A stretch of 64,000 nt of DNA from assembly GCF_047948215.1 (NCBI RefSeq), contig NC_134455.1, positions 167,258,575 to 167,322,574 of the forward strand, in the 5' to 3' direction. The notes under the pieces were generated by a model. That model worked only from the letters and a program-made list of their open reading frames with translations, was not told where the DNA came from and ran no database searches. Position 1 is the first letter of the stretch. Each line of letters starts with the position of its first letter. This document shows positions 25,856-38,307 of the stretch, piece by piece. Both the position numbers and the translations under genes were made by a program. This DNA comes from Lycorma delicatula (lineage: Eukaryota; Arthropoda; Insecta; Hemiptera; Fulgoridae).

Positions 25856-26120
25856 TACTTTCCCGTCTAGATAGTACTACAGCTCTAGAAGGGAAAGTAC
25901 TGTGATCGGTCCAATTTGGGGATATGCGGTTTTCACCGGATCTTGACGTTTTGACACCTAAGGAACCTAAAACATCAGATGGAAATTTTTCGGATGTTAG
26001 TGTTTGTATGTACGTGTGTTTGGTGTTGGCCTCTAAATCACCTTATATTTTCAGAACTACTGGACCGATTTTGACCAATTTGGTCAGAATACTTCTATAT
26101 ATATATATATATATATATAT
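25856..26120 (+). repeat. Noncoding repeat with terminal hairpin and (TA)n end
   Basis: It begins with a foldback of tactttcccgtctaga against tctagaagggaaagta (about 25,858-25,895) and ends in a TA run (26,096-26,120). Middle phrases such as 'ccgattttgac' and 'cctaaggaacctaaaac' echo the repeat at 7,083-8,057. It may be a truncated member of that family. The superfamily is unknown. Confidence 0.4.
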
Positions 26121-26224
26121 GGGGCATTGATGTTATTAAATTTTCAATGTTAAAGGTGAAGGAGGTAAGGTTATAGAGCAAGGTCATCCTCAGTATCTCG
26201 AGATTTCACCTAATTAATGTCATA

Positions 26225-26405
26225 TTTTTCTTAGGCACATTTTTCTTTTTAGATTGATCATGTCTCTACTTAAGTTTGAAGCTTGTGCGTGGGATATGGA
26301 AACTGAATTTGTAGCGTAAAATCCCATGTCTGAACAGGATTCGAACCCTGGACCTCCGGATGAATGGCTGAGACGCTGCCACTCCGCCACGTAGTTGTTA
26401 ACAAT
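26225..26405 (-). mobile_element. tRNA-derived SINE
   Basis: Reading on the minus strand from about 26,400, a head with an A-box-like 'tggcggagtggcag' and a B-box ggttcgaatcc (26,338-26,348) gives an internal RNA polymerase III promoter like that of a Leu/Ser-type tRNA. It is followed by a body with 'acgctacaaat' and an A-rich tail (about 26,225-26,250). It shares body words with copies at 30,379, 32,758 and 62,585. It is not a functional tRNA because acceptor pairing is absent. Target duplication not found. Confidence 0.7.
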
Positions 26406-26660
26406 TAAAAAATAACAATATTTGTAAAAAAAAAAAACTTTTTTCAAAATCACACCCCTACCGCAAAAAAGCTATCAGTTAAGTGGGCATACTGCTTCAG
26501 TAGTACTTCCAGTCACCACAAGAAGCGCTAGTGTCGCATTCTGCCATCTTGAAATTTCTTATTTCCTGTGGTAAATTCCCTTTTTCCTCGTTTTCTTGGA
26601 CCGGGAAATTTGAAATTCCACAGGGTTGCGACCAAAATATTTAATATTTTTATAATACAA

Positions 26661-26946
26661 TTGTATAAATTAAATTTCCACTTGCCAACAATTTAAAAAG
26701 TGTAAATCCTAGTACTTTCGAAGCTGTCACTCCATCTTCTGGGATTTTCTAAAAGAAGTTAATTTAAATTCAAATCAATAATAGTTTTTAAATTAAACTG
26801 TTCATAATAGTCGGTCGTCAAGAATAAAATTAATTCGTACGTCAATAAGACTAACGTCATGTTTGTAAAATTTTTGCGACTATTATCTAAACGTGTAGGA
26901 TTTACACTTTTTAAATTGTTGGTAAGTGGAGATTTAATTTATACAG
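26661..26946. repeat. 51-nt long inverted repeat, Penelope-terminus-like
   Basis: Arms at 26,661-26,711 and 26,896-26,946 are reverse complements with only a few differences, around a loop of about 184 bases. The left arm is joined to a hammerhead-like core on the minus strand (26,716-26,741), the sort of motif reported in Penelope-like element termini. Function is inferred only from shape. Confidence 0.7.
26716..26741 (-). ncRNA. Degenerate hammerhead-ribozyme-like core
   Basis: On the minus strand CAGAAGA (the core expects CUGANGA, so one base differs) is followed by a short possible stem II GGAG/CTTC and GAAA. Next to the inverted repeat, this resembles hammerhead motifs of Penelope-like elements. 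The substitution in the core makes self-cleavage doubtful. Confidence 0.3.
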
Positions 26947-29030
26947 TTACAATCATTGAATTAAATAAAAGAGAAAATTTTAAATTTAAATAAAATTATA
27001 AATATTTTTAATTAAGTTGTGTGTAAGCCGTGCATCAGAAACAACCCCGTCATTCAGCTAGCTGTGGTTCCGGGAAAGTCCTACAAGTGTGTTGTCAGCT
27101 TTTTTTTTTAAGAAGTATAGTAGTTACTGGTTTCTTTATTGTGAAATGTGAAGCTCGACTTAAAAATCGCATAGATTTCAGAACAAATTAATTTACATTT
27201 GACTGACGCTAAATTAAAATTTTCTTTTGTAAACGGTCTTCTAGAGTAGTTCAAATGATTTACAGCACGAATAGAATATGCTGTAAATAATAATATCCTA
27301 TGTTGATAGTATTTTAACAAATTATTGTTTTATTAATTTAAAAAAAGAAATAAGGAAATATTTCAAATAGTATCATCATATTTATATTAAAGAAGTTTGG
27401 ATAAAATAAAAATACCAAAAGATTACTATATCGATCGAGCGGATAATAATTTTGAGTAAGTCCTGGGAAAGGAGATCAAATAAAAAATACGTTTCATATC
27501 TTTCGCTAATTTAATTTAACGAAGCAGTTAAAATCTGAAAAATTGAAGGCAGAAAATTTTCTTTAAAAGTCGTTTTCCTTTTTTGGAAAATTATTGTATA
27601 AGGAAAAAATAATCAAAATATTGTGAAAATTAAAAGAAATACTTCTTAAATATAACAAAAGGTAGAAGAAATATCGGGTTTTAAATATCAGTTGTTCTTT
27701 TGTGACGATCCTTTATAGTGTGACGGTCCAAACAGATATAAGTGTGGCCTGCGCTTGTATTCAACGAAGTATTGGTGGTAAAATTTATCATTTCCGAATG
27801 GAACCGTTTCGGCTCGAGGGCTAAGCCTAATATCAATTTATATGCCGTCGTTATTAGTAGATAATGAATTTACATTAGGCTGTAGTGAAGTTTTGATTAT
27901 ATACGGCCTATACGGTGATAAATAATTTTTGATATTTTTGAGTGATTTGCATCAAATCGGTAAAATATTTTTCCAAATGTTTTATTGATACACCAAAGTA
28001 TTCGACACGAGCCTGCAGTTAGGAAATAATTATCGTTTTGTCCGGTCATTGTTAATATAAAGTGTAATGCACATATACGATATCGGTTTGAATACAATGA
28101 GCCGGTGCCCGGTTTGTAAATTAAACTTAAATGAGCTGTTTGAGTTCAGAAATTAGGTAATTTGAACCGACGCTGATTGTTATTGAATCGAATCGGGAGC
28201 CAGCTGTAGGCTTAACTGCTGCCGCTGCTAGTACGGTCGGTTTATTACGGACTAAATTAGCAGGCCAGCTTGTTTGGATAAACTACATAAAAAAAGTACC
28301 TCGACAATAATACGTTTAATTAACCGACCATCGAGTAAACTTTAAAATATAAATAGAGGCGCCTAACTTGTGTTACACGCTTCGGACAGATTTTTAAAGA
28401 AACTACAATACTATTATTTTTTAAACTAATTTTTTATTATTATTAAGTAAACTATAAATTAATGCTAAGATTTTATCGTAATAAATTCTAAAAAAATCTC
28501 TTATTGATAGTTTAGATATATATCTTCTACTGTTACCAAATGGCAGAATTAAAAATCGGGGCCGCCTTGTTGAAGTATTCCATACTAAAATTTTCAATTT
28601 TCACCTGGAACTGCCCCAACATTTTGATCTGTGGAACATATTTTACATTTTAATCGTAATAGTGACTTTTTAATTATATTTTTATAATTCTATCTTGAGT
28701 TATGCACATAGGTTTTTATTGTAAAGTTTTTTATTATTATTTTACAAATTTATATTTTGTAACAAATTATACATTCTTATTTATTAATTACAGTAATTGT
28801 CCGTGATAATATTTAATTAATGCTCTATTAATCATAGTTAAGACTAGCAGTCGATATTGGCTAACGAATACCGGTAAAATATTTATGTTTTAAAAAATAC
28901 TCGTTACTTTAGAAAATTACTTTATATTGATTTTGTAATAATTAATTTACGCTTAATAACGTGAATAAGGTAGCTTTAATAAAAGATGACGTCTTAATGA
29001 AAATAAGTCTTATAAAAAAAAATCCCTTTC
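26947..29030. other. Unassigned AT-rich DNA
   Basis: No gene or repeat can be supported. A less AT-rich patch near 28,150-28,270 contains a 'gctgccgctgctag' stretch but no recognisable function. Confidence 0.5.
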
Positions 29031-29830
29031 GCCACGCCGGTAGGCGGAGGTAGAGTTCATCGGTGCTAAGCAGGGGATAAAAATGATTTCCTCCTTAAGA
29101 AAAACTTCAAATTTATTCAATACGACAACGGTTGCACGTGAAAAAATTTCACGTGTTTATCGTACGACAAGCCCCATCTTCTTACAATTCCAGTAACGAT
29201 CTGCTCATCTCTTGCCGTAAGGGTTCATATCAAAAATTATTTCAGACTAATGCTTTAGGTAATATTTTGAGGACTAACGACCACTTTAAAACCGATTCAA
29301 TACTGTGCCTATTAAGGGACAAATGACTTTTTTGTCTTCGAAACTCCATTTTTCCACTCTCTGGGCCAATGGTTGATGATATCAAAAACTTTTACTGAGG
29401 TAAGTTTTAGGCCCTTATCTAAAGAATAGTAGGAACGTTAAACGAATTCGAAATTTTACTTAATAGGAAAATTATAGCGATATTTTGTTTCTTCGAAAAA
29501 GCCCTCCTCCCATTTCCACCCCCATGGCCCGATTTTGCCCATTAACGAACTCGATTGAGATTTTGGGTCGTTATATTTTATTTATCAATTTGAAAGTGAT
29601 TGGCGCAAAATTACTGCAGTTAAACACAAGAAAGAGTGAATTATATATATATATAAACTTTTGAACTAACGGTGATTTTGGGGTCCGGGAGATGTTAAAC
29701 GCGAAGCTATGTGGAAATTTTCCGAAAGTCGAATCATGGTACCCTTTACAATAGGTAGCTTTCTTATGAAATCTACCTAAAAATAAGGGAAGATTGTCGT
29801 TTACTTCCTTAATTTTTAATTTATATGTAA
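29030..29830 (+). repeat. Probable noncoding interspersed repeat
   Basis: This segment has intermediate base composition. It contains a perfect palindrome cacgtgaaa/tttcacgtg with a 3-base loop (29,136-29,156), a TA run (about 29,642-29,656) and long non-simple stretches without frames. It resembles noncoding insect repeats in texture, and there is no second copy in the window, so the call is weak. Confidence 0.3.
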
Positions 29831-30363
29831 AAGAAGAAATAAAAAATTTTAAATAAATTTTGATTAGCGTAACAGTGCAAGGGGAATGAAAATCACTGAT
29901 GATTTTTTTTGTTCACTGAAAACAGTGAGAAGTCTATACTGACTGAGATGGATTGATTTGAAAATTAGTTAATTAAATAAAATTAAGTAAAATTTAACCA
30001 AAGAAAGGAAATAGTTTAATACTAAGATAGGAAAGCGTAACGTAACAGCATTTTAAGAATTATGAAGTTTAGGTAGTAAATTATAACAGTAAATTAGAAA
30101 GTAGGATTAAAGAAAGCATCAAAAAAGACCGGTAAACGTAAACGCCGTTAATCCAAAAAGGATGTGTTCATCTTTAAAATGAAAATTTAAGAATTAGAAA
30201 AAATGAAAAATTTTGAAAATTTTAGAAAATATGGGGAGAGATAATTTGGAAATTAAATCGGTATAAAATAAAAGAGGTTTTAAGACAAATTGAAGATAAG
30301 AAAACGTGTTGAAAATTGTCACCAGAAGAATTAGAATCGTAAGTACAATGTACTGAAGAACCC
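29831..30363. other. Unassigned A-rich DNA
   Basis: A purine-rich, A-rich stretch on the + strand. No gene is seen. Confidence 0.5.
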
Positions 30364-30561
30364 AAGGTCAGTTAGTTTGGTATTGCTTCAGAGGATGAGT
30401 TGAACAATTTGTAGCGTGTGTGAAAATGCCATGCCTGACCGGGATTCGAACCCCGGTCAAGCACGGCATTTTCACACACGCTACAAAGTATTCATCTCAT
30501 CCTCTGCGGAAAAAACTTAACTGCGGACCCGGAGGTTAAAAAAAAAAAGGTCAGTTAGTTT
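30364..30561 (+). mobile_element. Snapback (head-to-head) SINE with 15-bp TSD
   Basis: A perfect 15-base direct repeat aaggtcagttagttt (30,364-30,378 and 30,547-30,561) flanks a 168-bp insert ending in an A-run. The insert is two copies of the SINE 3' half in inverted orientation: arms at 30,389-30,443 and 30,452-30,506, about 55 bases each with a few differences, around an 8-base centre containing TTCGAA from the tRNA-type B box. The A-box head is missing from both halves. The single flanking duplication shows that the palindrome inserted as one event. Confidence 0.85.
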
Positions 30562-32757
30562 ACTAATAAATAGTAATAATTAGAAAACAAAACAAAGATT
30601 GAAAAATATATATCAGCTGTAACCGACGATACGATATGTAGATTGAGACCTACACTCAACCTAAATAGGTTGAGATATAGATTATCGCCAAAATACAACT
30701 GATTGAATTGGGAGACCGCTCAAGAATCTAATAAAAAAATTATTAATTTTTCTAGTAACGAATCATTAAAGGAAATATGTGGCCGATAAATTTACTGAAA
30801 TAATTATTTATTAATTAATTATGTCATATTTATATGAACGGAAACACGTTATGTTGCGTTTGATAGCTGTATTGTGAATATATATGCGTGCTTGATAATA
30901 ATTATTACATTATATATAATCGACATAAAGTTAAAAAGTAAAGAGAAATTCGCATTTACTGCAAATCTTATTAGGACAACTAGTTGAATTTTAATGAAAT
31001 TATATCTGAAAAGCGGTTGTGAATTTATTTATTTGACAAATACATTTTAGTAAAGTCGAGAGGTCATTCCTTTGTACCGAGCGACTTGTCAAACGCAGAT
31101 AACCGTTTACAAAGCTTTAGGTCCAATTAATTGACAAATTGAATTAATTTGTATCACTTAATAGAATACGGATTCGAATTAATCTAAATACTGTTGATGT
31201 ATTTTATGTGTTGACGTTATTAAAATTGTAATTAATCGCTTTGTTACCGTTAACTAAAATCATTTGTATCCGAAAGTGAACGGTGAAAAGTAAATCGGTT
31301 GCAAATTCACGCGATTACTAAAATACATTTTCACAAATAAAATAAAATTACAAAAGTCTGATGAAAATAACACTTAGTATACAAATCTAATCATCGGTCA
31401 GGTTAAAATCATCTATAAAAATTCATAGCAAAGTGAGAAAAATTATATGAAATTTTCTTAGAATTTTAATCTGGTTTGTAGTACAACCAAGTGCTCTAAG
31501 CTCTCGCTTTTAAAACTCTTTGAGGAGCTACTGTATTTCAATTTTAAAATCCTAAAAGATCACATGTATTTAGAAAAAAGGCTTCGGTAGAATTAATATT
31601 TCCAATTTCTGTATACATTTTCAAATATGAATCATTAAATATTCAGTATCGTTAAATTGAAATCAACTTCGTAACTACAATTGTCCAGTAACGGTACTAA
31701 ATGCTGTTTAAAATATAAAAAAATTTACATTTTCATGGTGCTGGTTTTTTCTTTTTTTTTTCTTATGGAATCTTGATTAATATTCTCTCTGTTCTTAGGA
31801 ATGGTTTTATCGATCAAATCCCGTGCCGAAATTGTTTGGAAAAAAAGAATCTAAAAACAAGATTTTTTAAATTCTTCACTCGTTTTCATTAAACATTAAT
31901 CTGCTCCCAAAACGTATTTTGCATCTTTTTTACCGTTCCTCTATCATTGGTATTTAATTTTTTTTCTGTCATGTTTGGCGCAGATGAAAATAATTTCCAA
32001 AAAGTGTCTTCTTGAAAAAGAAATTCGTATATTTAGAAGATGACTTCTTTTTAACTTTAGATATACTTATCGTGCTAATTAACAGGGTGTTTGTTTAATT
32101 TAAAATTAATTTGCGTTTTGAGTAAGTAGAAAATTCAATAATTTAGTCGTCTTAACACCTCATTTTTATGACTTCAAGGAATTGATACAATTAAATAACA
32201 CAAGAGCTTTTGATGGAATTAATTGTGAATTATTAAATCGATCTAACGATATGCCGATTGTCTTTCTTCGTCATCGGACATTAGAAAAGAGTTCATGCAT
32301 CACTCCTTTCTTTATTTTTACCTTCTGATCGCAATGTATTTCCATGTCAAACGTTTCTAGTACATAATTTATGTATTCTATTCTTTATATATTTCTTTGG
32401 AATATTATCTTTTACATCTCCTTCCGAACCTAATCGTCTAATTCTTGCTGCTTTAACGCATCATTAACCGACGTCAAATCATTTTCAAAAAACTTTATCG
32501 CTTCTTCAGTCTGTATGAAAATAGCCTATTTCAGTCCTAATAAAGCTGCATTATTTTAAATATTCTATAAAATCGTTCATCAAAGGAATGTAATCTACTT
32601 AAAACCTTGTTAAAATATTACCAGTTGATCGCTTTTAATGTGTTTCTTACTTCATTTGTATGCTAGACGCCACGGCCGTGACGGTTGTAGACGAGGTAGC
32701 ACGGGTCACAAGTCAAACACAAAAATCACAAAGCCATTCTTAAAAGTACCGAGTCAA
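30562..32757. other. Unassigned AT-rich DNA
   Basis: I see no gene, RNA or transposon that I can support. Confidence 0.5.
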
Positions 32758-32912
32758 GCTTGCTATGGTGGCGGAGTGGTGTTTCATCCGGAGATACCGA
32801 GCTCGAATCTCGATCAGGTATGGGATTTTTCATACGCTACAAAATTTCCATTTCACATTCCCATACAGAAGCTTCAAGTTTTTCTGGTGAATTAATCATC
32901 CAAAAAAAAGGG
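32758..32912 (+). mobile_element. tRNA-derived SINE
   Basis: The head 'ggtggcggagtggtg' (32,766-32,780) is A-box-like and 'gagctcgaatctcg' (32,800-32,813) is a slightly changed B box. The body contains 'catacgctacaaaattt' and ends in an A-run near 32,900. It is the same family as the copies at 26,225 (-) and 62,585 (+). Overlapping open frames here are incidental. Confidence 0.7.
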
Positions 32913-33603
32913 AAGAGTGGAGCGTTCCCTGACTTCTTCTTTACGGAGCTGAATACTCGTACAGTTACTTGTATTCATTCTGTTCACCCCAGGGACTGGC
33001 TGTAAAAGCGACTCTGACTGATCCTTCACGTAAACATATGCTTTACACGTATCGCAGTCATAAAAGAGACTGGGAATAATCGTTAAAGCAGTAGCTTACT
33101 GTTACTCTGTAGCAAAATTATGCATTATATACGCTGCTTCAACTCAGCAGAAGTATTATTTGATATATCCTTTGCAATTTTTCTTTAAGTAAAAGGTTCA
33201 TTAATCTCTGGTAAACTATTTTGAAAAATGTATTTCAAAATCTCAGTGACGTGTTTTAAATATTTCTGTAACTGAAAAAAGTGAGAGATTATAAACGGAT
33301 ACTATAAGGAATGATGTGCACATGTGTTTCCAGGTAGTAAACAAAAAGTGAAAGAAGTTATTATTTAGATGGAACTATAATGAAAGTTCTTACTGTGATT
33401 CTTTTGTGATAATTTTATGGCACTTTTATTATAATTCAAAAACAATTCTGAAACCTGATAACTCGAATGACATAAATTAAGTAATTCGAATGACATTGAT
33501 TGAATTAATAACAGGATGACACTCTACGTTAAAAGTAATTATATTATTCTTTTTTTTCTCATCGGTAATTTTCTAGATATAACCTTTTAAAATTTTTCTA
33601 AAC
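32913..33603. other. Unassigned DNA
   Basis: No supportable features. Confidence 0.5.
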
Positions 33604-33939
33604 GTATTCAGATACCCACCGGGTTGATCTAGTGGTGAACGCGTCTTCGCTGATTTCGAAATCGGGAGTTCCAAAGTACAAATCCTAGTATACTTTTATA
33701 CTGTTACTTTTAACAGCAAACTTTTATACTTTTAATTTTATACGAATTTGAATACTAGATCGCGGATATCGATGTTTGTTGGTCGGGTTTTAATTAACCA
33801 CGCATCTCAGAAATGGTCGACCTGAGACTGTACAAGACTATACTTCACTTACAGTCATACATATCATTTTAATTCATCCTCTGAAGTAATACCTGACGGT
33901 GATTCCCGGAGGATAAACAGGAAAAAATGTATTCAGATA
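33604..33939 (+). mobile_element. Long tRNA-derived SINE with perfect 11-bp TSD
   Basis: The target duplication gtattcagata stands at 33,604-33,614 and 33,929-33,939. The body (33,615-33,928, about 314 bp) starts with a tRNA-like head 'gggttgatctagtggtgaac' (A box intact, B box decayed to agtacaaatcc), then a unique body with 'ctagatcgcggatatcg' and 'ttaaccacgcatctcag', and a tail 'cctctgaagtaatacc ... ggaggataaacaggaaaaaa'. It aligns along its length with the minus-strand copy at 37,986-38,294. The cctctgaag-type tail is shared with the shorter SINE family. Confidence 0.9.
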
Positions 33940-36900
33940 TGAATCGAGACTGAGTCGTCATTTTAATGATTAGACTGCTTATATGGATCTTTTATGTAAC
34001 TTAAATATTTTTTTTTTTTAAATTACAGGCTTGTAAAAAATGTGTACTTATAAACGGTAAAACATAAATATTTCAACTATACAAATATACCCGTACATAT
34101 TTTACGACCAAATGTAACATCGTTGTTTTACAAGAACGTAAATAATATTTTAAAAAATACTCCTCTGTTGAAATATTTAATTGAATCACACCGAATAACG
34201 ACGAGAATATTAATTTAAAAAATATAAAAAAGAGACCGTTAAATTTTATTCGGATTAATTTACATAATGATTTATAAAAATCAAGTGTTAAAAACAACAA
34301 CATCTACCATTATCACACGCGTTATCGTTTAAAACCAATTTTTCTACTCAAAATTTCCTTTTTCACTGTATAACGAGTGCATGAATCAGGACTCAGAAAT
34401 TAATAATAAAGCGGCTACGCATTTAATTTGAAACAAAATATAGAAATCAGTTTCTTTTACGGCTGACATTTCAGAATTATTTGTCTTTCATCTCGGAATG
34501 TTCCCTTTACCGCTGTCATAAAAGTTTGATGTTCGTCATTCTTTCGTTTTATAGCCGTAATTCTATCCTTGATTTTTTCTTCTTTCTTTTTTCTGAGTAA
34601 TGAGACTATTTTATGTAATTTATAAGTACTGTTTTTTATTTCTCCGAACTACTTAATTTACTTTTTTTATTTAAATCAGTCATAATATATGTTTCCTGCT
34701 AATAGGGTATATTAATTTACTGCTTTTCACAATCTGGTCCGGTCTTTCTTACGGCTATGAAGCAACCAAAGCACCTAGATGTACGAGTAATAGGAGACTA
34801 TAAACATTTGTCGCTTTCTCTAAGAGTAACGATATTTCCTACAAGGTGAACACTGGCAGAACTGAAAATTAACCGTATTTTACTCGGAATCATTTTAAGC
34901 CTTTTAAAATGTTTTACAATAAACAACGCATTCTGGGAAGAAGTTACGATTTTCTTACGCGTGAATGTTCTGGTAGGAGATGCTTATTCCTGTGAATGCT
35001 ATATTACTTTTGGAAACTTACGGTATCTTGTATTACGTCACCTAAAATCATTTTGGTTACGTTCCGTGAAAGTCATAATTCAGTTACCATGAAAGACATA
35101 CTCGTACATACATATCTGGACAGTGTTCGGTTTCCTAGTTTCCCTCCTGTACTTTAGACAATAATCTAAATAAAATTAAGAAATATTTATACCGGTATAT
35201 GAATTGTAAGATCGGAGCATTAAAATTATAAGTTTTCATAATAAAGTATCTAATAAAATTTTCATAATAATATATTTGTTTAATTGAAGTTAAATCTATA
35301 ATAGTTGAACGAAAGCCTTAGAATATGATTTTATTTTATTTTGGATTTTAGATTTTAGATTTTATTTTTACACTAGAATAGATACGCACTTTTATAAATT
35401 TATTAATTTTCAACTTGTAAACTGGTTTAAATTTTCATAGGAAAAAATATTATTTGTTGAATATTACTTACTTTATTACTGTGTAGAGTGTGGTGTGAAT
35501 GGGTGATGAGTATGTGCTCTCTCCCCCCATTTTTATTATTTTCGTTTATTAGTTTTTTCAGCTATAGTTTAATTTTTGTTCTATTACCGCAATTTTCCGA
35601 TCCCGTAGCCATGTGTTAGCATCTCTGCGTTTCATTTGAAAGATTTTGATTTAGAAGCCAATCTTAGCGTTTTTCATTCGCTGTAAAATTTATAATTCAT
35701 TTTAAAACGATAAAAAAGGAAATCATAATCGACCGTAAGCAAATAAATAAATAATTTATCAAAAAATAATACGAGCTATAATTGTTGTCCAGTTTTTATT
35801 AAATGTAATTTGATTTTCGGTGTAGTTTTGTGTATAATGTTAAGTAGAAAAGAAGACCTGACGGTCCTAATTTCCTTCTCACTAGTAAAAATTATCAATC
35901 GGTCTATATTACTCTTAGCTTTTAAACAAGGACTACATAGTACCGGTGAGGTGTACTGCAGGAAAACTAGTTAGTAGCTTCTTCTCCGATACCTGAACAA
36001 CTGCATAATGATTGTTGCAACCGACTTTCTTATAAATAATATTCTCTCAAAGGGGAAATCTCAAAAAAGACGTTAATTCTGTTTTAAACTGTATTTCATA
36101 AACTATTGTAAGTCCTCATGAAACTTCAAGCAGATGAATATATAATTTCAAACATATGTAGGATAGGATTCCAGCATATGTATTTACGTTGTAAATAAAA
36201 GAATAAATTAGGAATACAAAAGAAATTAACAGTTTTTTCATAAAGCAGCTGATTTTTTATTAAGTTTAAAACTATTTGGTTGGCGGTACTAACTTAATTA
36301 AATAATATTTTGCTTTAATCATACGTCACATAGAATACAAAAACCTATTTTACAAAAATCCAGTTTTGTGATCTGTGACTTTAGTGTAACAGATAATATT
36401 ATTTATTCGAGAGAAAAATGGGTTTCAAATAAAGGACCAGAAAACCAAAGTTATAAGTAAGTATTTGTGATGCACAGTGTTTACTCTTCCAAAATCAACT
36501 TGAAACAATAATCTTCCAAAACGTTCTACAAGAAGAAATTTTGAGGCTAACAATTTTTAAGAGTAACAACGAATGAAAGTCTCTAATATCTTAGTTTATC
36601 TAAAACTTATTTTTTAAATGGTTTTAATATACATAAAAAATGAACTTAAATAAATAAACCGCTGATCGGGAATACTCGGTTATAGCGAGCTCGGTAGCTT
36701 TAGGCTTTAATGAAATATTCTTGCATCCTGGAAATAATAGTTCTTAAAAAATGAGTTAGTGATTTCCATTCTTTGGTAGAATGTTTATTAGTTAATTTAG
36801 AATATGTTTTAGTGATGATAAATATCCTGCAGGCACACGTTCATATGAACGTACTTTGTGATATAAATGAATGTTCTTACGGTACACATGCAACCATATC

Positions 36901-37972
36901 TTTAGGCCTTCGTGCGCTGTGTTTTATCATTGCGTTCAAACTTTTAAATTTTATAACCGTATATTCAGCCGACTATGTCAAAAGTCCGTGTGATACATGA
37001 ACAGTTTACATGAAACCTGTGAAACATACGCCTCACTTTACTTACTTACGTTAAAAAATTTATCAAAAAGTTTACTAGTAAATAGGTAGCAAATAAGTTT
37101 ACTAGCTGTACGTTCTAAGTTAAAATTTACGTAAGACAGAAAAAGATTAATTTTATACGGTCAATCAGAATATTTTAAATCCTCCAAAGCGTATTACAGC
37201 TATACCTTCTTTTTTATTTTTATAAAAAAGCTGTTTCATAATTCAGAAATAACTCGAACAAAGTATGCAGACTATCTTTAATGATATTTACCTTTTATGC
37301 TAGAAATACCGATCGTTTTATGTCTTCATAATCTTTTCGTTTTTAGTTTATCAAATTAAAACTAAGATACAAATTGTGTAATATTAATAAGTTACGACAT
37401 CGGAGAAAAATATTTTTAAATAAATTTTTTCGTTGAAAATTATTAGGTTATTCTAATTTTTTCTACCGACTACTGATGTGTATAATTTTTATTATTTCAA
37501 AAAACACTTTGTTCTGATCAACTGCATCTTAGGAATTAATACAGCGAAATTTATTTCACGGCCTTACTTCATTTTTTACATTAAAAAACTCGACTTCTTT
37601 GTGATAGAAGTTCATTATCTCTTCCATTCTTATGTGATACTGCGTTTTAAAAATTCATGACGCCAGTTCAAACTCAAAAAATAGGAATATGTAATAAGGA
37701 GATTTTCGTATTTAAACCTATTCATACACAAAAAAATTAACATGTGATAGCTGACGTGTACTGTAAACCATAGCTTGTTCAATAAGAAGAGAGATTCGTG
37801 ACTTTTATTTACATAAATCAGACTTCACTGTATTCTTCGATTAGGTCCTGCTTTTTTTATTTTTACATCAGAGGGTTTTTAAGAAAAATTTTCTTTTTTG
37901 GTCTAGCCCAAACCCAATAAATCGCCATCAACAGTCACCGCATTCAGAGCAAGTTATGTTTTCGATAATGCC
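33940..37972. other. Unassigned AT-rich DNA
   Basis: No gene is identifiable in 4 kb. The frame at 36,773-37,000 (+) has no family match. Small items: a short gattttagattttaga tandem near 35,343 and a C-run near 35,523. Confidence 0.55.
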
Positions 37973-38307
37973 AAGAGATAGTCAACCTTTCTTTTTCCTG
38001 TTTAGCCTCCGGTAACTACCATTTAGATAATACTTCAGAGGATGAATGAGGATGATATTCGAGATGATACTTCGAGTGTGAATGAAGTGTAGTCTTGTAC
38101 ATTCTCAGTTCGACCATACCTGAGATGTGTGGTTAATTGAAACCCAATCACCAAAGAACACCGGTATCCACGATCTAGTATTCAAGTCCGTGTAAAAATA
38201 GCTGGCTTTACTAGGACTTGAACGCTGGAACTCTTGACTTCCAAATCAGCTGATTTGGGAAGACGCGTTCACCACTAGACCAACCCGCTGGGTCAAGAGA
38301 AAGTCAA
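37973..38307 (-). mobile_element. Long tRNA-derived SINE with 13-bp TSD
   Basis: Flanks aagagatagtcaa (37,973-37,985) and aagagaaagtcaa (38,295-38,307) form a target duplication with one mismatch. The body (37,986-38,294, about 309 bp) reads on the minus strand: tRNA-like head 'gggttggtctagtggtgaac', B box gcgttcaagtcc, the unique body, then a cctctgaag tail with 'aggctaaacaggaaaaa'. It is the second member of the family at 33,615 and the better preserved of the two. Confidence 0.9.

Noticed and set aside
26336..26400. Functional tRNA gene on -
   Set aside because: A and B boxes are present, but acceptor and anticodon stems do not form a full cloverleaf, and a SINE body and A-tail follow.
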